From: Rhyacophila brunnea
Lineage: Eukaryota; Arthropoda; Insecta; Trichoptera; Rhyacophilidae
Assembly: GCA_022495005.1 (NCBI GenBank)
Contig: JAGYXB010000100.1
Span: forward strand, 186,001-250,000
DNA length: 64,000 bases
Reading direction: 5' to 3'
Shown: piece by piece, positions 55,931 through 64,000 of the stretch
Numbering within the stretch: the first letter of the stretch is position 1
Layout: each line of letters begins with the position of its first letter
The notes under the pieces: generated by a model
What the model was told of the DNA's origin: nothing
The model's input: only the letters and a program-made list of their open reading frames with translations
Database searches by the model: none
Program-made: the position numbers and the translations under genes

Positions 55931-56079
55931 TTAGTTATTTGTCATAAAAATCAGCAAGAGATGTGCAGCCAAATATTTATTTCATTTATTGTACCTACTA
56001 TTATATAATTTTAATGGAATCTCGATATTTGTATTTGAATTATTTGCATATTTCTAGTATTTTCAAATGTTCCGAAATT

Positions 56080-56515
56080 TGATCATACATATTTTTGAAA
56101 AACACTTAAAGAAGATCACAGAAAACACGAGAAAATATATTATAACCAATAGGAAAAATCTTTTTGAAAAAAGTAAGACACCCGGCAGGAATCGAACCGG
56201 CATCTCTTGGGTTTACGACCCGTGCGCATTGTTCACTCTGCTACAATGTGACATACTAATTACGACACACTTTAATACTTGCTCATCAGCGCTGTTCCAA
56301 ATCAAGCTACTGGCAATCGGTTTTTGTTTATTAAATCGAAGTAGGTACCTACTACATTAATTACTAACCCACGTCATGGATCCCTCCAATATTTTGTGTT
56401 GTAACTTACTCGAACTGATAAACTAATTCAAAAGATTTAAGAATGTACCATTCTAATTATTGAACATACATAATTTTGAAAAATATTTCTGAGACAATAT
56501 ATTATAACCAATAGA
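56080..56515. repeat. Foldback/tRNA-like repeat J5
   Basis: Contains ATATTATAACCAATAGGAAAAATC, then minus-strand B-box GGTTCGATTCC (about 56187-56197) and an A-box relic (TAGCAGAGTGAACAATG) in complement. A second ATATTATAACCAATAGAAG lies near 56498. Confidence 0.75.
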
Positions 56516-56939
56516 AGAATTCCGAGATTTTCTTGTCGAGATCCCGGGATCGTAACCCTTGCCAAGCGAATCTTCTACCATTCTGACGTAGGCTCTCGGC
56601 TGGGGCGTCCACGCATGTGTGCGTTTATCGCGAATGGAAATGAAGCCAGGGTGTGAGGGTTGAGGCGTTAGGAAGAGATCACAAAGTTTTAAATTGAGGC
56701 ATCGTCGCTGAGGAAAATATTTTGTGTGGCGCTTGTGTAATAGTATTTTTATTTATGTGAGTGGTGTCACCGACCCAATTTGGAACGTTTATTTTAAATA
56801 TAACTTTGAATCGTATTATATTTCGCGCGGGTATTCAACGGGCCCGTTTTTGGATGTATTCTGTTTTACACACATTCCAAATTGATTTATCCCAATTTGA
56901 ATTTTCAACGACACGTTCTGGAACGCTTAAGTATCTCGA

Positions 56940-57545
56940 AAAAAAATGCAACTTTGTAATCCTTTATCTAACTATATCCTCTTTTACTTTCGGCTGTATG
57001 GATATTATCCGTGGCTCTATCCGACTGTTTCTCTTAGGGATGCTTACATACTGTAGCTTAAAATTTAGAAGGGATCTTTATTTAGCTACATATTTTTCAG
57101 ACTTATACGCGGCGTAAATGTGAACTCTGCCATTCTTGGTGGTGTTGGCTTGTGTGTCTCTGATAATTACCTTAGGAATCGAGGTCATCCGTTGTTTGTT
57201 CTCCCAGGGTGCAGAACTAACCTGCCATTAGTAATGCCAATTGGGAGGGCAGTAACCATGTTTAACGAAATCGCTTCGGATATTGATATATTCCACTTAC
57301 GTGAGGGTGAATTTAGGTGGACGTTGTTTTATAAGTTTTTAAGATAGGGTCTATCAAAGTTCACTCTGTGTGCTTCCATCTACTTTTATTTTGTTACTTA
57401 TTTTATTTATTTTCTTATTTTATTACTTATTCTCTGTATTTTTATTTTTAAAAATTTATTATTAACACCTATTTTACGTCATGTCGTGAACGCTTTGAAT
57501 TTATAATTTGTTATGTTCATTATATGTAAAATAAATAAATTTGAT
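56940..57545 (+). pseudogene. LINE 3' end (family K), best 3' UTR copy
   Basis: Encodes, in two frames, the same C-terminal tail as 37916-38353: NSAILGGVGLCVSDNYLRN, RTNLPLVMPIGRAVTMFNE, then LREGEFRWTLFYKFLR-stop at 57347. The 3' UTR runs to an AATAAATAAATTT-type tail at about 57530. A frameshift near 57117 breaks it. Confidence 0.83.
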
Positions 57546-58249
57546 TTATATATATTTTTTAAGTTTTCTTTTCGGGTGTTTGGTAGTGAGTGAAATTGAG
57601 AGCCGTTACGAAAGTAATTGACAGTATGAAGTTAGCTGCGAACCAGTCAACTATATACAAATGCAAGTTTGATAGTAAAATTGTTTCGTTGCATAGGCCC
57701 TAAGCAACGAGTTTATTACTGTTGGTCAAAATAAAATAAAAAAAACGAGAAATAATTATATAATTTGATATAAGTTAAAGTGTATAGAGATAAACCAAAG
57801 GCACTCCAATAAGCGGCCCTCCTTTATTCTAGTTTTTATTGATATGTGGCTATTAAAACGTCAATTCTATCTAATATCATACTTTATTTGACAGATCTGA
57901 AACATAACCGACCATAGTGACCATAGAGTAAGGAGTATGGATTATTTATCTGTTGAAAAATATTGTTTCGCTTTGTGAATTGTACTCCTTTTTCTATGTG
58001 ATTAGCTGTCAAAACTGAGTTTACTTATATTAATTTTTAAGTGTGATAGGTACGTTACTTTTGTTTGGTATTATTTAGCTTATGTGAAAACTATTTTCTA
58101 AATGTTTGAATATTTTTGGTTGATGTGAATTTTGACTAATGCGGTGTGCGATTATTTTGTTTTGTTACGCCAAAGAAGTATAACTTCTAACGCGCGTACA
58201 TAAGTACACGCACCGAATTTGTTTGTACCTACTTATACTGTCCGAGAAC
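57546..58249. other. Unannotated stretch
   Basis: No gene or repeat recognised. Confidence 0.5.
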
Positions 58250-58600
58250 AAGAAATCGGCAATAACAAGAAGTCGCTGTGTCGCATATAGAAAACTTCTC
58301 AGTGATGTACCTGTCATGGCATCAACGCGTGTTTAAATAATGCATCGGCTCTTCTTTTAGATGCGATTCGTTTTCTTCTTCGCAATGAACCAAAAGTTTA
58401 CTATAATATAATTCTAACACCACTCTTGATCGATTAGACATATTTTTATTATAAAAAGCTTCAAATTACGTAAATTGATAGATCCTTACACCACGAGAGC
58501 ATAAAATGGAATGATAAATTTGGGGACGTTCCTCATTTGAAAACGAAAATACGATTAGCATTATTGGAGGGGTTTGTTAGTTCACAGTTTCAGTAACACG
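58250..58600. repeat. Interspersed repeat family T copy 2
   Basis: Collinear with parts of 53150-54180. See copy 1 for shared blocks. Confidence 0.78.
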
Positions 58601-59034
58601 TGGACGAGAAGTTCTTGTTCAACAATATAGGTACTCAATTTTATTCTAGAGTTATTCAAATAGACTTATTCGTACTTCTAATATAATTATGCGCATACAC
58701 ACGCAGTTAAATTCGTACCCCAGTTTAACTGGGACTAAAAACTTATCACATACTTTTAGTTTGCGACTGTCCGAAAACGACCAATATTGTTGGGCTTAGA
58801 AAATTTGCGTCGTCATATTGGCAACGTCAAGATTTCTTCACTTAGATTGTTCGGCAGTTTTGTATTAGATTTTGTTACTTACTACAATTTTTAATGTTGC
58901 CTTTACGTGCTCATCTTTTCCATGGGTACTCTTTACTTCGGTCAAAGCACATTTGAGTGCATGGCGACCTCAGTCTTGGGTAACTGTTTCCATAATAACT
59001 GTTGACATTCCCAGTCATTAATAAATACTGATGC

Positions 59035-59430
59035 TTAACCGTGTCCGGAAATTTGTACGTATACAGTTCGCCGTATCACACTTCACTGTGAAATGTTGTA
59101 TCGTAAATATATGGTCGTATATTAACCCATACCCAACTACTACTAAATTTTATCTCAGTACTATATGACCCAAAGGGTTTGGGTCATATAGTACTGAGAT
59201 AAAATTCATGTCTAAATAAAACACGGGTCTTGTCGGTTTACAGGAAGCCAGCGGCAAACAAATAGTGAAAATAGCCGATTTACTGGATTATTTGTTAGGT
59301 TGGGGTTAGGTAAAATATCAAATCGAACATATCAAATTTAATACCTGATAACAATAAGTTATAATCAGATAATAAATTGAAACCAATCAATTTCAAATTA
59401 ATGTTCATATTGAATCTAATAAAATTAAAA
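59035..59430 (+). repeat. Interspersed repeat family S copy 2
   Basis: Inverted relative to 2765-3215. Includes CCGTGTCCGGAAATTTGTACG, the 61-nt palindrome at 59146-59206, CGGGTCTTGTCGGTTTACAG and the family-H arm GAAAATAGCCGATTTACTGG with GTTAGGTTGGGGTTAGG. Confidence 0.8.
59146..59206. repeat. Perfect 61-nt palindrome
   Basis: Two 29-nt perfect arms around GGG (59175-59177): AATTTTATCTCAGTACTATA and onward, then its full complement. The sister copy at 2765-3215 has only one arm. Confidence 0.95.
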
Positions 59431-60435
59431 CATTTTTGTCTGCAATCCTCTCAAACATCTCAAACAACGCGTATTTTTTTCATCTCAGTGCTATAGAGAT
59501 GGCCTTATAGTATATAGTCATCTCTTTCCGATAAGAAAACTCACGGAGAACTGTGCTATGGTGAAATGTAATACGTAGAATTTTACATACTATAAGTATT
59601 ATTATTGAATAGCCCAGAGGTGAGGGAGAGAGATCATCCCGTTTCAATCGTTGAGTACCTATTACATTTAGCAGTAAACAAGTCATTTAATTATGTACTC
59701 TTAGTAATGGTGCTCCAACCGAAATAGCTATCGATTTAAAAACAATCTGTAAAATTTAATAAGTATTAAGTACTCATTATCATTATTTTGTGAAATCTGC
59801 AGCATTTAATAGTGGTAATGTTATTGTTATTATAAATTTAATGACAACATTACCAGATAAGTATTTTGTTTACGTTTCGTAAATATGCTACGGGCTGTGC
59901 TTCATTACAACGTTTTATTTTAATACTATCATTGTTATTCAGGTTTTTGTTGTTGTTGTTCGCGAAACATTGATACGCCCCTAAAGCGTGTATTCGTGAC
60001 ATAAGAAATTTTGCAAAAATGTTACGTTTAAAAATACCTCCACACATTCACCCGCTTCTCGCAAACATCGAATGTAAACGTTCACTTTTTTTTGCTTTTT
60101 ATTACGTTTTTTGCGTTTCCCTTTATATGGCGAAAGAATTCCGCTTCGGCAAACAACAGGCACATGCCTAGCCACCAAAGAGCTGGATGTAAAACAATAC
60201 GAAATAATACTTACACGTAATGTTTAGTTTGTATTGAACTGAATAAGTAATTACTTACGAACGAATGCCCTGCATTTTATTCCTTATTTCTCGTACACGT
60301 TTTATTTAAAAAATAATATTTGTTAATTTTCGACTGGTTTTTCTGACTAAGTATTGTTAATTTACATTGGTTAGGTAATATCTGCTGTATTCACTATATT
60401 ATTGTTTGTTTTCACTATATTAGTTTTGTTTCCTA
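59431..60435. other. Unannotated stretch
   Basis: No gene or repeat recognised. The short minus-strand frames at 59850-60178 have no recognisable domain. Confidence 0.45.
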
Positions 60436-60809
60436 AAGCGTGGTACGCGTACCCACCCCTGTGGGTCTATTCTATACTTATCGACCGCTAAAGTGATAAA
60501 GTGATAAATATTATCAAACTTAGGGTAGGTTTGTATCAAAATATTAGCACTTATTGTAACAATTACACGAAGTTGGTTTTTATTGTTGCAATAAGTGCTA
60601 TATTTTAACAGCACCTATCTTGCTGCTGTTAAAATATCGCACTTATTGCAACAATAAAAACCAGCTTCGTGTAATTGTTACAATAGGTGCTAATATTTTG
60701 ATACAAACCTACCCTAAGTTTGATACTATTTATTACTTTAGTGTTCGATAAGTATAGAATAGACCCACTGGGGTACGGGAAGAGTTTGATAGGGGTACGC
60801 GCTGCACTG
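60436..60809. repeat. Long inverted repeat next to a hAT transposase relic
   Basis: Arms 60460-60612 and 60623-60767 are near-perfect inverted copies around a 10-nt loop (60613-60622). Outer GGTACGCGTACCC (60441) and GGGGTACGCGC (60793) look like weak terminal repeats. Possibly a hAT foldback. No clean 8-bp TSD. Confidence 0.75.
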
Positions 60810-60813
60810 GGTT

Positions 60814-61115
60814 TTGGCTGTGTCTGGCGCAACAAGCATTAATTATCAATACAACTTGAATTTCAAGCTAGAAGGTTTATCGCATGTAGAAGAAGAGCAA
60901 TTGTTGGAATCAGTTTCAGACGGATTCATGAAAAATAAATATAAGGGGTGTCCTTTAACATCATCCTGGTTGCAAATGCAACATGTGTATTTAGTTTTAA
61001 CAGAGAAAGTCTTGAAATTCATCTTGCTTTTTCCAACTACACGTGTTCTATCTACGTGAACTTGATTTTTCAGCATTTGTAGACATTAAGTTAAATAATT
61101 ACAAGATAAAAAGAA
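60814..61115 (+). pseudogene. hAT transposase C-terminus (ZBED5/FAM200-like), broken
   Basis: The frame 60814-61059 contains LLESVSDGFMKNKY, then TEKVLKFILLFPTT. A one-base shift later YLRELDFSAFVDIK follows. This matches the C-terminal dimerisation region of hAT transposases of the ZBED5/FAM200 type, whose hallmark is ALKLLLPFPTTYLCE.GFSALV.IK. One frameshift separates the halves and the catalytic core is absent upstream, where the long hairpin lies instead. It belongs to a different hAT lineage from the relic at 31570. Confidence 0.8.
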
Positions 61116-61562
61116 CTTTTTATATACCTACAACGTTTTTAAATTTTCTGTTGAATCATATAAACTTGACTTGACTAGCTTACGCGATCAAAAAAATTTG
61201 TACTTGATAGAAATAATACTGAAATGTCATTTTGATATTTCATATTGATTTCCATAGTAACGCACGTATATATTAATAATTTAGTTGCTAAGACCCCAGA
61301 CCAATAAGCAACCAATAATAGTGTATTTGATTACGGATTTCTTCCGAAATAACTTTTCATACAAAACAGAATTAACTGAAAATGAATTCAATTCTACTTA
61401 AAGATAGCTAAAAGTATTAAAAGAATGCATTGGCATCGTGTTCTGATATATTCTAAAAGTTTTAAATGTCTAGCTCGTCGGGAAGTTAGTAAAAAATCGA
61501 TTGCAAGATTTGTACACAACAAACAACCACCGGATAAATAAGAATACGACCTAATAAAAGGT
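61098..61562. repeat. Interspersed repeat family M copy 3
   Basis: Same orientation as 37391-37862, including CCATAGTAACGCACGTATAT and AATGCATTGGCATCGTGTTC. Here the central palindrome is imperfect (AAATGTCATTTTGATATTT). Confidence 0.85.
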
Positions 61563-62041
61563 AAATTTTGTAGAAAGGAACAGGCTTGTCGATGTGGAAC
61601 CGCATCTCAGATTAAAATTAATAACCATGGAACCAAATTACGATGATCTGTCGTAAAACATTAACAATTTCACCGTTCTCATTGATTATAATGAATGTTA
61701 TTTATACTTAATATATATTTTATTTTTCGTTTATTATTATTTTGTTTATGTACCTAGGTACTAAAAAAGGAAACAAATAAATATATTTTGATTGTTATTG
61801 TATGTGCATTTATTTTGATGAGGGACACTCAGTGTTACGAAAATTATAGAAGGAGTACACAGATGTCGAAAGTTTGGGAAACACTGGACTATAATAACAC
61901 AAGTATTATTAGGTAGGTAACTTTTAAAAAAAATATTGATGCAGTCCGACTTTATCGTTTAGATTCGGTATTAATAAACTTCTAATTAACTATTATTGTT
62001 ATCTGCTCAGTCGCTATTTCTACTTTGGATCGCGACGTACT
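61563..62041. other. Unannotated stretch
   Basis: No gene or repeat recognised. Confidence 0.5.
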
Positions 62042-62049
62042 GTCTCTAT

Positions 62050-62573
62050 CAGTGGCAAAGGGTCGAGGTAAGCTGTTAAGATCCGACATAAATAGGTCAC
62101 ACCAAATGTTGTGAGTCATACATATTTGTTTTGCATAGTTTTTAAAAATGAATTTAATCCTGCCTAAACCAAACCATAATAGTTTTGGTATATTTAAGGC
62201 GATACGACAAAATTGTACATACTTTTTCATTCATACTTATTTATTTTCGTTGGATTTAGAATACATATTACACATATTGTTGCTTCATTTTTTTTTTAAA
62301 TTTATTAAGCAATGCCTAAACAAACTATTATACATAAAAAAATATTATTCTATCTATAAAATATCCGAAGTTATATATGATTAGACGAGTATTGTTTGAC
62401 TATTGTCTATTATGACTTGGTGTCGCAGGTTTAATTGAATTTTAAAAAAAGTGACCAACACTAGCTAAACATTGTAGTCTTATTTCAATGAAAGAAAATA
62501 CGTTTGACTGACAAAGTCTAGTGTGCACTATTTATTGCGCATCATAACAGCCTACCTCTACCCTTCGCCACTG
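62050..62573. mobile_element. hAT-type MITE, family W copy E
   Basis: 524 bp, ends CAGTGGCAAAGGGTCGAGG and CTACCCTTCGCCACTG, 8-bp flanks GTCTCTAT (62042-62049) and TTCTCTAT (62574-62581), 7 of 8 matching. Interior as in copies A and C. Confidence 0.88.
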
Positions 62574-62639
62574 TTCTCTATAATAGTATAAGGCGGTTGG
62601 TACGCTAAACTAGCTGGTACAAATTAATAAACTATTTTT

Positions 62640-62790
62640 TTATTCAGCGAATAATTGAAAAGATTTATGAATGTAACATTCTTTATTGAACATACATAAT
62701 TTGATTCACTCCTGCAATCCCAGGGGGCGCTGAGTGTCGTATTTTTTTAAAGAATTTTTCTAATGGTTAGGTACTTAAGTATATATTTTT
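62640..62790. repeat. Foldback J-family fragment J6
   Basis: ATTGAACATACATAATTTG and TGAGTGTCGTATTTTTTTAA with AATTTTTCTAATGGTTAGG are shared with the other J copies. The tRNA-like part is reduced. Confidence 0.6.
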
Positions 62791-62814
62791 CTGGCGTGCG
62801 TTCATATATATATT

Positions 62815-62998
62815 TCTAATTATTAACAACCATGTCATTGCTTTTTCATACAAGGTATGATTATTAGTATTTTTCAACAATCACAAATACCCAGGCTTTA
62901 AGAAAATCACATAAATATATTGTGTCCTCAGTGGGAATCGAACCCAGAGCTCCCAGATGGAAGGCCTGCGCCTTATGCACTGCACCACGAGAGCCGCC
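62815..62998 (-). mobile_element. tRNA-derived SINE (family V) copy 3, best copy
   Basis: The minus strand starts GGCGGCTCTCGTGGTGCAG (A-box region), with B-box GGTTCGATTCC at 62934-62944, a tRNA-unrelated body with GCCTGGGTATTTGTGATTG, and tail TGACATGGTTGTTAATAATT. Confidence 0.9.
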
Positions 62999-63000
62999 TT

Positions 63001-63389
63001 CGTGTTTCCAGTTTATGTATGACACAGCTTAGTTACTTTTTATATACGAGTTTACTTATTACTTGTTACTTGTACTAGTTTACTTGTTATAGCAAAAAAA
63101 AACGAAAATTAAACAAATAAAATATGAGTTTTAATTTGTTTTGAAATATTTATTGTAAAATAATTTATATTTTCAAGGATCTCCTGGGTATAATCATCAG
63201 ACGTGGTTCAAAAATCCTAATAAGTTTAATAATAATTATTAATGTTCTGGGTAATGCGCCTGGTAAAAGGTGTATAGGGTAAAAACCGGTGGTGGAGTGA
63301 CCGAGTGAAGGATTTCACTAGAAAACCGATAGCATCCACTACAAGGTTTCCATATGCAGAAATGGAGTTACCACGAATTATTAAATCGG
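63001..63389. other. Unannotated stretch
   Basis: No gene or repeat recognised. Confidence 0.5.
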
Positions 63390-63391
63390 TA

Positions 63392-63554
63392 CAGTTCGGT
63401 TAACCTAACCAAACCTAACCTAACCTAACATAACCCAACCTAACCTAACCTAACCCAACCTAACCTAACCTAAACTAACCCAAATTAACAAATAGTCCAG
63501 TATGTCGGGTATTTTCAAAATGTGTTTTCCGCTGTATTCCTCATAACAGAACTG
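63392..63554. mobile_element. TA-flanked MITE family H copy with CCTAA array
   Basis: Ends CAGTTCGGTTA and the complement of CAGTTCTGTTATGAGG, TA at 63390-63391 and 63555-63556. The left arm is reduced to about 11 bases, and the right arm (AAATAGTCCAGTATGTCGGG...) is full. The core is a CCTAA array. Confidence 0.88.
63402..63485 (-). repeat. Interstitial telomere-like CCTAA array
   Basis: About 16 units of CCTAA with a few variants (CATAA, CCCAA, ACTAA), the complement of the insect telomere repeat TTAGG. Confidence 0.93.
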
Positions 63555-63577
63555 TACCATTAAATCTTTTAAATATC

Positions 63578-64000
63578 TTAAGCGTCAATTACATTGAGCT
63601 TCTTTACGAGCTGTTTATTGGCGAATTTATAATCTGCCTATAAAGTCGCCCAGTGTAATCATCGAACAAGCTAACAAGCAGGTTGTAAACACTCTACCGA
63701 GAAAAGTTGAAAGCCGGTCAACTTTACACCCGCCTAGTTTTAAATTCGCCAAAAAACAGCTCGTAAAGCGTCAATTACATTGAGCTTCTTTACGAGCTGT
63801 CAGCGACTATTTTGACAGAACGTAGTTACCGGGAGGTTGCTACTGCGCTCTACTGCGCAGACGCAGTAGGCCCATACGCCGGCGTGTAGCGTGTAAAGTT
63901 AACCGGCTTTCAACTTTTTTCGGTAGATTGTTTACAATCTGTTAACTTTCTTGTTAGCTTGTTCGATGATTACACTGGGCGACTTTACAGGGCAGATTGT
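63578..64000. repeat. Inverted-repeat element cut by the window end
   Basis: AATCTGCCTATAAAGTCGCC with GTGTAATCATCGAACAAGC (about 63631-63675) recurs inverted at about 63940-64000. GCGTCAATTACATTGAGC is directly repeated (63581, 63769), with TTTACGAGCTGT/ACAGCTCGTAAA pairs. A foldback transposon is likely. The right border is outside the window. Confidence 0.75.

Noticed and set aside
62930..62998. A genuine tRNA gene
   Set aside because: A and B boxes are present but the acceptor stem does not pair, the head continues into a body shared with 19474 and 20143, and it is dispersed. It is a SINE head.
1..64000. CRISPR arrays, operons or bacterial-type genes
   Set aside because: No spaced direct repeats, ribosome-binding sites or closely packed open frames. 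All features are eukaryotic and transposon-like.

Overview
The window is AT-rich nuclear DNA from an insect. The evidence is irritans-type mariner transposons, a Ty3/Gypsy element, hAT, pogo and TTAA-target elements, several LINE families, tRNA-headed SINEs and short arrays of the arthropod telomere unit TTAGG/CCTAA. The frequent tracts such as GTAGGTACCTAC look lepidopteran or hemipteran to me, but I cannot fix the order. I found no host protein-coding gene, rRNA or genuine tRNA gene, and no bacterial or organellar segment. It reads as an intergenic or intronic stretch made largely of nested transposable elements, most defined here by target-site duplications (TSDs) read directly from the sequence.

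Layout. 0-3.5 kb: a LINE fragment split by mariner copy 1, then a repeat with CCTAA units. 3.5-5.6 kb: a decayed pogo-like element flanked by TA. 8-10.4 kb: a TA-flanked MITE, a tRNA-like foldback and a hAT MITE. 10.6-13.4 kb: a minus-strand LINE split by a 2.16-kb hAT-like element (perfect 8-bp TSD), which itself carries a 1.39-kb TTAA-flanked foldback with about 675-bp arms. 14.9-15.4 kb: a possible LTR relic. 15.6-19.4 kb: two-way nesting of hAT-like elements, a perfect-TSD hAT MITE, and a 5'-truncated LINE inserted with a 15-bp TSD into another hAT MITE. 20.5-25 kb: more hAT, TA- and TTAA-type MITEs. 25.5-29.2 kb: a young but internally deleted Ty3/Gypsy element on the minus strand, with LTRs I read as identical, inserted in a tRNA-like foldback. 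31.6 kb: a broken hAT transposase C-terminus. 35.6-41.4 kb: LINE fragments, a tRNA-like foldback and MITEs. 43.6-44.9 kb and 47.7-49.0 kb: mariner copies 2 (minus) and 3 (plus). 49.3-50.7 kb: a TA-flanked CCTAA/TTAGG element carrying two further insertions. 52-64 kb: hAT-like MITEs, LINE 3' ends, a second hAT transposase C-terminus beside a long hairpin, a SINE, another CCTAA-bearing MITE and a foldback cut by the window end.

How the parts relate. The autonomous sources are all broken here: three mariner transposases, the pogo transposase, two hAT transposase C-termini, and a Gypsy element with no reverse transcriptase. The many short non-coding elements are presumably mobilised in trans by related enzymes. 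The points most worth a second look are the long hairpin foldback, the MITEs that carry telomere-type repeats, the inverted tRNA-like foldbacks, the deleted Gypsy element that keeps its reading frame and has a 5'-leader minisatellite, and two mariner copies that share an inherited frameshift.
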